Shown here: one piece after another, positions 43,135 to 51,259 of the stretch | Position numbering within the stretch: position 1 is the stretch's first letter | How the letters are laid out: every line of letters begins with the position of its first letter | DNA from: Halothermothrix orenii H 168 | GTDB lineage: Bacteria > Bacillota > Halanaerobiia > Halanaerobiales > Halothermotrichaceae | DNA length: 64,000 nucleotides | Direction: 5' to 3' | Assembly: GCF_000020485.1 (NCBI RefSeq) | Contig: NC_011899.1 | Span: forward strand, 2,016,501-2,080,500 | Notes under the pieces: generated by a model | What the model was told of the DNA's origin: nothing | The model's database searches: none | What the model saw: only the letters and a program-made list of their open reading frames with translations | Made by a program: the position numbers and the translations under genes

Positions 43135-44466
43135 CTAGTATCCAGCTGCCTCCTCCAGGGCCGCATCTACATCTATCAAACCAGAACCTGTGGCATCACT
43201 ACCCCAGGTATAGGTCTGACCTCCGGCAGGATCGGGAACAAATATACTGGCCGGTGGGATGTAAGTGGCTGTTTCCTTCAGTATCTCTTCAACCTCCCGC
43301 TGGGTCAGGGCAGGGTTTTTCTCCAGTAACAGAGCCGCGGTCCCTGCTACATGAGGGGCCGCCATACTTGTTCCACTTAGATAATAATACTGGCCCATCT
43401 TATCCTGTTTAGCCCAGTAGGGGGGATGGGCTGCTCCATAAAGGGTATAAGGTCCGATTACCCAGACCCCCGGAGCCAGAATATCCAGATGCTGGCCCGG
43501 AAGTTCCCGGCTACTAAAATTAGCTACAAATACCCGGGATGCTATATCCTCTTCAGGAACATCACCGGTCCAACCTTTGACCCACATATTTTTCCAGCCT
43601 ACTGCCCCACATGAAATTACTTCATCATAACCTCCGGGGTATCCCATTCCGGCCTCGCCTTCATTCCCGGCTGAAGCCACAACAATAACCCCGTGGTCTA
43701 TAGCATACCTGATGGCCTTCAATTCCGGAGCACTGGGGACACTACTCCCGAGGCTCATGTTGATAACAACAGGCTCCACAATTTTACCACTGGCCTTTAA
43801 GCTGGCAACATACAGGATGCCGGCTGTAACCGCAGAATCATAGCCATAACCGTTATTATTGAGTACTTTAACGGGAATAATTTTCGCTCCCGGAGCCACA
43901 CCATCAACCGGTGTCCCGTATAGATAGTAACCAATAATGGTACTGGCTACATGGGTTCCATGGGCATGGGTCCCTGTCCAGGCCCCGGGATTACGATTAC
44001 CATTGGGATTGAGGAATCCTGCCGCATATTCAGATGCTATTTTTTCTTCCGGAAAATAATCCTTCCAGTTAGGTAAAAGACCGGTATCGAGAACAGCTAC
44101 ATAAACCCCAGAACCATCTGCTTCATTAATATGATCAGTATGCACCTTTTCAACATCAATTACATCGAGATTCCAGGAAACAAGTCCCCCATGAACTTTA
44201 ACCTGATTATCACGGTAAACTCCTTTGACACCGGGCAAAGACTTAATCTCAGGGATATCATTATCCTTTACCGTCAGGGCAACTACATTGATTTCCGGAA
44301 ACTTATAATTTACCTTAACTACATGTTTTTTTAACTCTGTCAGGTTGTCCTCATTGAGGTAGTTAAAGTCAACCATGACCCTGACCTTCCTGGCAGCCGA
44401 TACTCCCCCGGTTAAAAGAGCCACAGCCAGAAGGGTAACCAGAGTTAAAGTTAGAAATTTTTTCAT
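43135..44466 (-). CDS. subtilisin-like serine protease (S8 family), secreted
   Basis: About 443 residues. Signal peptide (KKFLTLTLVTLLAVALLTGGVSA), an I9-type propeptide (residues about 28-95, VRVMVDFNYL through IPEIKSLPGVKGVYRDNQV), then an S8 catalytic domain. The triad is Asp in VAVLDTGLL, His in GTHAHGTHVASTI and Ser in SGTSMAAPHVAGTAALL; the oxyanion Asn region is VVASAGNEGE. It would be active in the periplasm or outside the cell. The ATG at 44466 follows AAAGGAGT by eight bases. It lies downstream of the outer-membrane protein gene on the same strand, about 80 bases away. Confidence 0.94.
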   Translation of the reverse strand: MKKFLTLTLVTLLAVALLTGGVSAARKVRVMVDFNYLNEDNLTELKKHVVKVNYKFPEINVVALTVKDNDIPEIKSLPGVKGVYRDNQVKVHGGLVSWNLDVIDVEKVHTDHINEADGSGVYVAVLDTGLLPNWKDYFPEEKIASEYAAGFLNPNGNRNPGAWTGTHAHGTHVASTIIGYYLYGTPVDGVAPGAKIIPVKVLNNNGYGYDSAVTAGILYVASLKASGKIVEPVVINMSLGSSVPSAPELKAIRYAIDHGVIVVASAGNEGEAGMGYPGGYDEVISCGAVGWKNMWVKGWTGDVPEEDIASRVFVANFSSRELPGQHLDILAPGVWVIGPYTLYGAAHPPYWAKQDKMGQYYYLSGTSMAAPHVAGTAALLLEKNPALTQREVEEILKETATYIPPASIFVPDPAGGQTYTWGSDATGSGLIDVDAALEEAAGY

Positions 44467-44545
44467 GCTCACTACTCCTTTCTTTTTTTGATGAAGTTGT
44501 TATTCCATTAAAATAGTTATGCCTGACAGAACCAGGTTATAACCA

Positions 44546-46573
44546 CTAAATATCTAGAATTAATTCAAGTCTGATGACACTATCTTTAAAGTCGTTAACC
44601 GGCAGGGGGGATTCCAGTGAAAAGTTAAGCTTTATCGTATCATTAAACCTGATAACTGTTTTAAGAGAAGTACTATTATTATTTGGACCATTCTCCTTAA
44701 AAACCTTTCTGGTCAGCCCCTGCTGGTATTTAATTTTAGAAGTAATATCTATTTTACCTGTTATATTTTTTTCAATAAATTCACTATTTTCATTATAATT
44801 AAATGTAAGTTCCCCCTGTCCTTTTGTTAATTTAAGCCAGCCCCGCCTCTTTTTTCCGTTAAAATCTGATTCCAGCATAGTATTTACCATAACAGGTCCA
44901 TAATAAACAGCCATACCCCTGACCTTATTTTCAGGCCCACCATCCCCACCTGGGTATTCCTCCCTTTCCCGTTCCCACTTTAACCTGACAAGCCAATCAT
45001 CTTTAATATACTTTTTAAGGGATAGTTCCTGAAGATGAAGGGTATAATCGGGTTCTGATAATTCCATTCCCCCTATTGACACCCTGCCGCAGGAAAAAAG
45101 GTAGGCCAGGTCATATTTTATCGTATAATCCAGTCTGTCTGGAAAGGCTTCAGGCAATAGTGGTTCAACATATTTCAAATCGAGATTAAGCCCAGTTTCC
45201 ACCATGTCATGGGTCCAGTCGAGAGAAGATTCCAGCTCATTAAAATAATGGTTTAAAAACCGGGCTGACTGGCTTTTTTTCAAAAGTTTCCCCCTTTTAA
45301 TACTTAACACCCATGAATTATTGTTATGATAACTATAAGTAACAGAAAAGGTCTTAATATCCTCACCGGTTGGGAGATAAACCAAATCATCTCCTCTGTC
45401 CTTGTGCTGGAAATGAAGAATCACATAAGAAAAAGGACCCTGTTGCCAGTATCCTTTAAGACTTTTTAAACTTTCAAAACCGGTAATTTTCCCGGGGTCA
45501 TTACCGGGATTATCGTGGCTGTATTCAATCTCTCCTGTTATATATATCCTGGGATTAACCTGCCATCGACCCTCAAGGGATTGTAAAGAGAGTGGATCTG
45601 CTTCAAAACTTTCAAGGGAGTTTATAAAGTCAGGCCCCCTGTAAATCCGACCATACTCGAGGTAATTTAGGGGTGACCCTACTTTTATCCGGCCTTCATA
45701 GGCAATATCTTCAGAGTCTCTCTGCCCCCTGATCTTTGACATATCTATTTCATTAATAAACTCAAGGTAATCATTTTTATAATCAATATTTAATACCCCG
45801 GCCAGCTGGCTTCCTGGAATTAAATTTATTTCACCCGGGTTAGAAAGGGGTTGATCTTCAAACTGAAAAACATTTAATTTTGTCTCCCAGTTCTTATAAG
45901 TACCTGATAACAATAATCCTTTAAAAAATCTCTCAAAATACCCCCCGGTAGGCTGGTACATATAACTGACTTTGGCCTCTTCATACCGTTTAAGGGGTTC
46001 TTTAAAGGTTATTCTACCAGTCAGATAATCAAGCTCATATTCATCCTCCTTTAAAATAACCCCACCTCTTTCAACACTTTCACTCCCCGGGATAACGGGA
46101 GTATAACTTAAATAATAGGGGCCTGAAGTTCCATTACCTGTTAATGTCTCCTCTTCATTTATCCCTTCAATCCTGGCTGCAGCAGCCCCCATTTCAAATC
46201 TTCCGGGTATAGAAAATGAAAAGTAGCCTCCCCGCTGCTGCTGGTTAAACTGAATAAAACTGCCTCCAAATTTATCCAGTGTTATATCTCCCAGTTCACC
46301 CTTAAAATTACCGTTACTGTAACTGGAATATAGCCCGTCTATAATCTCTCCATTATTGTCAAGATAACCGGCCACATATAGACCTGTCACCGGGCATCCG
46401 TATACATATAACCTGTATTCGGGAAGGTAATCCCTGCTACCTTTGTCATAAACAACACCATATTTTATGGTACCAGAGTAATACATATTATATCCGGGAA
46501 TGGCCTGTCCGGAAACAGCTGCTGTAAAAAATAATATAGAGATCAGAATAAGCTTGATAAGAGAGCGAACCAT
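44546..46573 (-). CDS. predicted outer-membrane beta-barrel protein, unrecognised family
   Basis: 675 residues with a clear signal peptide (LIKLILISILFFTAAVSGQA). I do not recognise a named family. The mature part is almost entirely beta: alternating polar/aromatic strands such as NNSWVLSIKRGKL, DYTIKYDLAYLFSCGRVSIG, RGWLKLTKGQGELTFNYNEN and a final strand SVIRLELILDI. This suits a large barrel, perhaps 20 or more strands. Near residue 180 it has EYELDYLTGRITFKEPLKRYEEAKVSYMY, a beta-strand repeat seen in large surface proteins. Neighbours on the same strand are an ABC exporter upstream and a secreted protease downstream. GGAGG site 12 bases before the ATG. Confidence 0.7.
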   Translation of the reverse strand: MVRSLIKLILISILFFTAAVSGQAIPGYNMYYSGTIKYGVVYDKGSRDYLPEYRLYVYGCPVTGLYVAGYLDNNGEIIDGLYSSYSNGNFKGELGDITLDKFGGSFIQFNQQQRGGYFSFSIPGRFEMGAAAARIEGINEEETLTGNGTSGPYYLSYTPVIPGSESVERGGVILKEDEYELDYLTGRITFKEPLKRYEEAKVSYMYQPTGGYFERFFKGLLLSGTYKNWETKLNVFQFEDQPLSNPGEINLIPGSQLAGVLNIDYKNDYLEFINEIDMSKIRGQRDSEDIAYEGRIKVGSPLNYLEYGRIYRGPDFINSLESFEADPLSLQSLEGRWQVNPRIYITGEIEYSHDNPGNDPGKITGFESLKSLKGYWQQGPFSYVILHFQHKDRGDDLVYLPTGEDIKTFSVTYSYHNNNSWVLSIKRGKLLKKSQSARFLNHYFNELESSLDWTHDMVETGLNLDLKYVEPLLPEAFPDRLDYTIKYDLAYLFSCGRVSIGGMELSEPDYTLHLQELSLKKYIKDDWLVRLKWEREREEYPGGDGGPENKVRGMAVYYGPVMVNTMLESDFNGKKRRGWLKLTKGQGELTFNYNENSEFIEKNITGKIDITSKIKYQQGLTRKVFKENGPNNNSTSLKTVIRFNDTIKLNFSLESPLPVNDFKDSVIRLELILDI

Positions 46574-46988
46574 AGTTGCCGATATCCTCCCCCTGTTTCA
46601 TAATAAGATATTTTCCCAGGCCAACCCTTTATAATATATATAATGCAAGGCACCCCCTTTTTATACTGATAATATTCTGTGTTAAAAAAGAAACAAAATA
46701 ATCTTTATGTTTAGAATGGTTATATAGAAATAGAGGAAACAGAAATAATAATGTTAATACTTATCCTGTTCCCATTTCCAGAAATCCTGTAAAAGAACAA
46801 ATTGGCTTTACCATCATAAAACCTATAATATAAATTTGTTGATGAACGGAAATTTTCCACAGTTTTTTTAATGTATAATTTCCTGTACATCAAAAAAGTG
46901 AGGGTTAAAACCCTCACTTAGAAACGAAATTACGAAACTAAATTTATTTTCCTTTTAAATTTCATTTTGACATTTAAGATGGGGAACA
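46574..46988. other. 415-base intergenic region, no gene seen
   Basis: It holds the ABC-exporter terminator at 46892-46918 and otherwise AT-rich sequence ahead of the outer-membrane protein gene. A 65-codon open frame on the minus strand starts inside the terminator hairpin and has no ribosome site or recognisable product, so it is not called. No convincing -35/-10 pair was found. Confidence 0.6.
46892..46918 (-). terminator. intrinsic terminator after the ABC exporter operon
   Basis: An 8-bp perfect stem (AGTGAGGG at 46897-46904, CCCTCACT at 46911-46918), loop TTAAAA, and TTTTTTG following on the minus strand. It lies about 70 bases past the stop of the exporter subunit at 46989. Confidence 0.85.
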
Positions 46989-48818
46989 TTAGTTGGCTTG
47001 ACAGCACTCTGGTTTTTCCTCTTCAATAAACTGATTTGTATAGAGGCGGTAATAATAACCTTTGCGTTTTAGAAGCTGATTATGATTACCCTCTTCAATT
47101 ATTTTTCCATCCTTGATAACCAGAATACGGTCAGCAGACCTTACCGTTGATAGTCGGTGAGCTATAATAAAACTGGTGCGACCCTCAAGAAGTTTATCAA
47201 CAGCCTTTTGAATAATCTGCTCCATCTCGGTGTCAATAGAAGATGTAGCTTCATCAAGGACAAAGATCCTGGGGTTAGCCAGAATGGCCCGGGCAAAGGA
47301 AATCAACTGTTTTTCCCCGGTCGATAAGCCACTCCCACTCTCACCGACCACAGTATCATAACCGTCTTTTAAATTAATAATAAAGTCATGAGCGTTAACG
47401 ATTTTAGCAGCCTTAATTACCTCTTCATCACTGGCTTCCAGCCGACCATACCTGATATTTTCTTTAATGGTACCACTGAAAAGATGGGGGGTTTGAAGCA
47501 CATAACCCAGGTTACTCCGGAGCCAGAGTTGGGACTTTTTGCGGTAATCAACCCCATCTATGAGAATTTTGCCACCGGTCGGTTCATAAAACCGGCAAAT
47601 AAGGTTTACAATAGTACTTTTCCCGGACCCGGTTTCCCCGACCAGAGCTACTGTTTCCCCGGCTTTTACATCAAGATTAAAATCCTTTAATACCTTCTCT
47701 CCACCCTGATAACTGAAGGAAACATTTACAAAGGAAACATCTCCTTTAAGGGATGGCCAGTTTTCCTTCCTGGGGTTAAAGGTATCGCCGTATCGGGCAA
47801 TAACCCCGGGAGCATCCTCAATCTCCACTTGTGTTTCTATTAAAGATAATACCCTTTCAGCAGAGGCCTGGGCGGACTGGAGTTCAGCAAAGATGCGGGC
47901 CAGCTGCCTGACCGGCTCGAAAAACTGCACGGTATAGTTTAAAAAGGCTACCAGGGTTCCATAGGTAATTATCCCTTTAACTACCCCCTCACCCCCGTAC
48001 CACAGGGCAAGGGCTGTACCGACACTGCTAAGGGTTAATACCACCGGTAAAAATAGAGATGAAAATATAGCTGCCCGGATAGAATGGTGTCTCATTTTAC
48101 CGGTAATCCCTTTAAATTCCTCCAGGTTTTCCTTCTCCCTGACCAGGGTTTTGGTGGTTTTTGCCCCCATAATCCCTTCATTGAAAGCCCCTGTAATCTT
48201 TGAATTTATTTTCCTTACCTTACGGTAGGCAGTCAGTATTTTCTTCTGGAAATACAGACTGGCTACCACCAGGATAGGTACCACCGACAGGGTTATTAAA
48301 GCAAGTTTCCAGTTTAAAGCCAGCATAATTCCCATAATGGCAACCATCATGGAAAAACCCCAGACAAAATCAACCAGACCCCAGGCAATGGTCTCACCCA
48401 ACCGGCGGATATCCGAGGTCATCCTGGCCATCATCCAGCCGACCGGAGTTTTATCATAATAGGAAAAGGATAGCTCCTGGAGCCTTTTAAAGGCTCTTTT
48501 CCTGACATCGTAGGCAACCCCGGTTTCAATCTTTCCGGCAATGGCAATGAAAAAGAAAACATTGATGGCCTGGATAATAACCAGAATACCATATTTAACC
48601 CCGAAACTATATAATCCGTTAATATCGTCCTTAACTACATATTTATCAATGGCTATTTTATTCATAAAGGGAAAAATAGCATCGATTCCGGCAACTCCGA
48701 CCATAACCACTGCCAGCCATAATAAATACTTTTTATATGGCTTGATATACGAAAAAATCTTCTTCCAGAGGTCGAAATCAAACCGTTTATGATACTCCTG
48801 TTCTTCAAATTTATTCAT
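46989..48818 (-). CDS. ABC exporter subunit (permease-ATPase), second half of heterodimer
   Basis: 609 residues: six TM helices in residues about 1-330, then an NBD. Walker A GETGSGKST; signature LSTGEKQLISFARAI, a variant of LSGGQ; Walker B VFVLDEATSSID-type with catalytic Glu (RIFVLDEATSSIDTEME); IAHRLSTVRSADRI. It pairs with the gene just upstream (18-base gap), whose NBD lacks the catalytic Glu. This is the usual asymmetry of YheIH-type heterodimeric exporters. The substrate (drug, lipid or peptide) is not evident and there is no C39 peptidase domain. Confidence 0.9.
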   Translation of the reverse strand: MNKFEEQEYHKRFDFDLWKKIFSYIKPYKKYLLWLAVVMVGVAGIDAIFPFMNKIAIDKYVVKDDINGLYSFGVKYGILVIIQAINVFFFIAIAGKIETGVAYDVRKRAFKRLQELSFSYYDKTPVGWMMARMTSDIRRLGETIAWGLVDFVWGFSMMVAIMGIMLALNWKLALITLSVVPILVVASLYFQKKILTAYRKVRKINSKITGAFNEGIMGAKTTKTLVREKENLEEFKGITGKMRHHSIRAAIFSSLFLPVVLTLSSVGTALALWYGGEGVVKGIITYGTLVAFLNYTVQFFEPVRQLARIFAELQSAQASAERVLSLIETQVEIEDAPGVIARYGDTFNPRKENWPSLKGDVSFVNVSFSYQGGEKVLKDFNLDVKAGETVALVGETGSGKSTIVNLICRFYEPTGGKILIDGVDYRKKSQLWLRSNLGYVLQTPHLFSGTIKENIRYGRLEASDEEVIKAAKIVNAHDFIINLKDGYDTVVGESGSGLSTGEKQLISFARAILANPRIFVLDEATSSIDTEMEQIIQKAVDKLLEGRTSFIIAHRLSTVRSADRILVIKDGKIIEEGNHNQLLKRKGYYYRLYTNQFIEEEKPECCQAN

Positions 48819-48836
48819 AATAAAACCAACCTCACT

Positions 48837-49826
48837 TTACATATATTCTAAATCCCTTTCAAGTGAACTCTGAATGTTCCAGATTCGCCGATACAGCCCC
48901 GGTTGCCTGATAAGTTCTTCATGGGAACCTGACTGAACTATCCTGCCTTTATCAAGGACCAGAATCCTGTCAGCCCGGGCCAGGGTTGTAATCCGGTGTG
49001 AAATAATAATTGTCGTTGCATTATCCTTGCGTTCCCTTAATTCTTTCTGAATAGCAGCATCTGTCTCTGTATCAACAGCACTCAGTGAGTCATCAAAGAT
49101 TAGAATGGGACAGTCCCTGATTAAAGTCCTGGCAATAGCCACCCTCTGTTTTTGCCCCCCGGACAGGGAAACACCCCGTTCTCCAACCAGGGTATCATAA
49201 CCCTGATCAAAACTGGTTATTACATCATGGATGGCTGCCATATTGGCCGCTTCATACACTTTACTGTCATCGGCTTCCATATTGGCCAGTTTAATATTTT
49301 CCTTAATGGATCTGGCAAATAGAAAGGGTTCCTGGAGAATAAGTCCAACCTGGCGCCTTAACCATTTTTTATCAATGTCAGTTATTTCAATACCATCTAT
49401 TCTGATTGACCCCTTTGAATAATCATAGAGACGGGCCAGCAACTGAACCAGAGTACTTTTACCAGAACCTGTTGGCCCCAGAATAGCTACTGTTTCTCCG
49501 GCTTTTATCCTGAAGGAAATCCCGTTTAGAACCGGTTTATTATCATCATAGCTGAAATAAACATCTTCAAATTCAATATTTCCCTTTATTTCAGGCTTGA
49601 GTTTCCCATCATTCTCTTCCAGATCTTCTTTAAGAATTTCACCTATTCGTCCCAGGGAAACCTGGGTTTTACCCATATCACTCAAAATCCTGCCCATCTG
49701 GCGAATTGGCCAGAGCAGAAAACCTTCGTAGGTAATAAATACTACCAGGGTTCCCAGGCTAATCCTGCCGGTTGCTGCAAAATATACTCCTCCCACCAGG
49801 ACAATTCCCATCTGAAACATACACAT
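48837..49826 (-). CDS. ABC exporter subunit, C-terminal part of frameshifted gene
   Basis: 329 residues from the ATG shown. The same frame is open upstream to the junction near 49900, where conserved sequence (KYRDLTYRLIKLLAWYWSTS) continues it. It holds the last two TM helices and an NBD with Walker A GPTGSGKST, LSGGQKQRVAIARTL and a degenerate Walker B LIFDDSLSAVD (Asp instead of catalytic Glu). The N-terminal part is in another frame at 49877-50617. The junction is an A7 run on the minus strand (T7 at plus 49897-49903): one extra A, or a -1 slip, gives a normal protein of about 580 residues. Confidence 0.8.
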   Translation of the reverse strand: MCMFQMGIVLVGGVYFAATGRISLGTLVVFITYEGFLLWPIRQMGRILSDMGKTQVSLGRIGEILKEDLEENDGKLKPEIKGNIEFEDVYFSYDDNKPVLNGISFRIKAGETVAILGPTGSGKSTLVQLLARLYDYSKGSIRIDGIEITDIDKKWLRRQVGLILQEPFLFARSIKENIKLANMEADDSKVYEAANMAAIHDVITSFDQGYDTLVGERGVSLSGGQKQRVAIARTLIRDCPILIFDDSLSAVDTETDAAIQKELRERKDNATTIIISHRITTLARADRILVLDKGRIVQSGSHEELIRQPGLYRRIWNIQSSLERDLEYM

Positions 49827-49876
49827 TAAGTCTGAAGTTGACCAGTACCAGGCCAGTAATTTAATTAATCGATAAG

Positions 49877-50617
49877 TCAGATCACGATACTTCTTATTTT
49901 TTTATCAAACTTCTCGATCTCGAAAGATTCCCGGCCAAAGGCCCTGACAACCCTGACCCCTGTTAAATTCTCCTGGAGGACTGTTGACATCCGACCTTCC
50001 GCTTCATCGGCCTTTTTAAAAGCCGACTTTACTTTAACAAAGAAGACAACTGAAAAGACGAAAATAACCGGGACAATTAGCATAGCAATCAGAGTCATGG
50101 TTGTATCCAGGGCTATCATAGCCGGTAAAGCCAACCCCAGGATAAAAAGGGCCCGGCCGATCTCAACCAGCTGAACTGCCATAAATCGCCTTAATGTTTC
50201 CAGGTCAGAGGTACAACGTTGAATAAGATCTCCAGTTTCAGCCCTGACATGGTAACCATATGGTAAATGCTGCAAATGATCATAAATCGAGTTCCGGATA
50301 TTGCGGGCAGTATTTTCAGCAGCTACTGCTGACCATTTACCCTTTAGATAGAGGAAAAACCCGCGTAAAACTGTTATTATAAGAAGAGTTAATCCAGCCC
50401 CGACCAGTTTTTGGGTAAAACTAAAACCATCAATAAACCTCATTACCCAGAGGGGAAGCTCAGCTGGTTTATCCCCGATAACAGAATCAATTGTAACCCT
50501 CAATATCTGGGGGTTTAAAATGGTAAACAGGGTAGCCAACCCTGTGCTGAGGATAGCCCCTAAATAAGTTAACCTGTTCCCCTTCATAAACCGCCACAGT
50601 AATTTTACATTTTTCAT
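49877..50617 (-). CDS. ABC exporter subunit, N-terminal part of frameshifted gene
   Basis: 246 residues with the first four TM helices of a type IV (exporter) ABC permease: YLGAILSTGLATLFTIL, LTLLIITVLRGFFLYL, IGRALFILGLALPAMIAL, MLIVPVIFVFSVVFFV. The coupling-helix sequence VLQENLTGVRVVRAFGRESFEIEKF follows. It stops seven codons later, just past the A7 run, in the middle of a helix where the family continues. ATG 28-30 bases after a weak GAAGG. The gene is either translated by -1 frameshifting or transcriptional slippage, or it is damaged. Confidence 0.8.
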   Translation of the reverse strand: MKNVKLLWRFMKGNRLTYLGAILSTGLATLFTILNPQILRVTIDSVIGDKPAELPLWVMRFIDGFSFTQKLVGAGLTLLIITVLRGFFLYLKGKWSAVAAENTARNIRNSIYDHLQHLPYGYHVRAETGDLIQRCTSDLETLRRFMAVQLVEIGRALFILGLALPAMIALDTTMTLIAMLIVPVIFVFSVVFFVKVKSAFKKADEAEGRMSTVLQENLTGVRVVRAFGRESFEIEKFDKKIRSIVI

Positions 50618-50752
50618 AATATCACCTTCTATTAATTCTATTAATTGATAAGTACTTTATAATTACTTTATCTAAACATTTAGTTACCTGTGAGCTTTCC
50701 CAAAATTAGTTTGTAATAAATTTGTTAACCACTGGACAACCCATAATATAAA

Positions 50753-50777
50753 AAGCCACAGGTATCACCTGTGGCTT
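50753..50777 (-). terminator. intrinsic terminator
   Basis: An 11-bp perfect stem (AAGCCACAGGT at 50753-50763, ACCTGTGGCTT at 50767-50777), loop ATC, with TTTTTATATT following on the minus strand. It ends a minus-strand transcript originating between here and 51200, upstream of the ABC exporter gene. Confidence 0.85.
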
Positions 50778-50906
50778 AAATTACATAAGGTTAATGATGA
50801 CATTAACAGACCAATATCATATTTTACCCTGCCCGTTTAATCGGGGCAAAAACTCCTACCAACAATGGAGCATACAGTAACCCCCGGCAACGGGTTAAAA
50901 TAAAAT

Positions 50907-50939
50907 AAGCCACAGGTTATGGCGCACAACCCATGGCTT
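50907..50939 (-). terminator. imperfect terminator-like hairpin
   Basis: Arms 50907-50918 and 50928-50939 pair at 10 of 12 positions, and the minus-strand tail is TATTTTATTTT. Its left arm repeats the AAGCCACAGGT of the terminator 154 bases away, suggesting duplication. It lies about 64 bases after the small ORF. Confidence 0.6.
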
Positions 50940-51002
50940 TCATGTCCTGAATCCAGATGTAGTTGAATTGCATTATTAAATCTACTTCAACAGACTAATG
51001 GA

Positions 51003-51146
51003 TTAGCAGTATGTACCCACGGGCCGTGCTTTTATGTGAAAAATAACACTTTTATTCACTATATCTTCTGTAGATATAGCAGATACTTTTGTTGACATAA
51101 CAAGCACTTTTGCACTCGACATAACAAGTTGTTTTAACCTGATCAT
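51003..51146 (-). CDS. small ORF (47 residues) with cysteine-rich overlapping frame
   Basis: An AAGGAGG site (plus 51155-51161) stands eight bases before an ATG at 51146, giving a 47-residue frame of no known family: it begins MIRLKQLVMSSAKVLVMSTK and ends ARPVGTYC. The -1 frame over the same DNA (51052-51150) encodes a five-cysteine peptide, CYDQVKTTCYVECKSACYV continuing to NKSICYIYRRYSE. Its last four Cys have spacing C-x3-C-x3-C-x6-C. A single slip or missing base at the A4 run after the fourth codon would join the ATG to that frame (MIRLKTTCYVE...). Which frame is real cannot be decided from sequence alone. Confidence 0.4.
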   Translation of the reverse strand: MIRLKQLVMSSAKVLVMSTKVSAISTEDIVNKSVIFHIKARPVGTYC

Positions 51147-51259
51147 AGCACGACCCTCCTTTTAGAATAAAATTTAATTTACTATTTTTTAATTTATATT
51201 TAGTATAACAGCAATTATTCATTTATGCAAGGAATTTTTAAATAAAAATTAAAATTAAA

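Larger units (their letters stand above)
50618..51002. other. intergenic region with three hairpins, no protein gene seen
   Basis: This stretch between the ABC exporter and the small ORF contains two terminator-like hairpins that share AAGCCACAGGT (50753-50763 and 50907-50917). It also has a GC-rich hairpin (GCCCG at 50831-50835 with CGGGGC at 50842-50847). Only very short open frames are present. It may encode a small RNA or hold the 3' end of the small-ORF transcript. Confidence 0.5.

Noticed and set aside
46720-46917. 65-codon minus-strand open frame upstream of the outer-membrane protein gene
   Set aside because: Its GTG start lies inside the terminator stem of the ABC operon, no ribosome site, low-complexity product.
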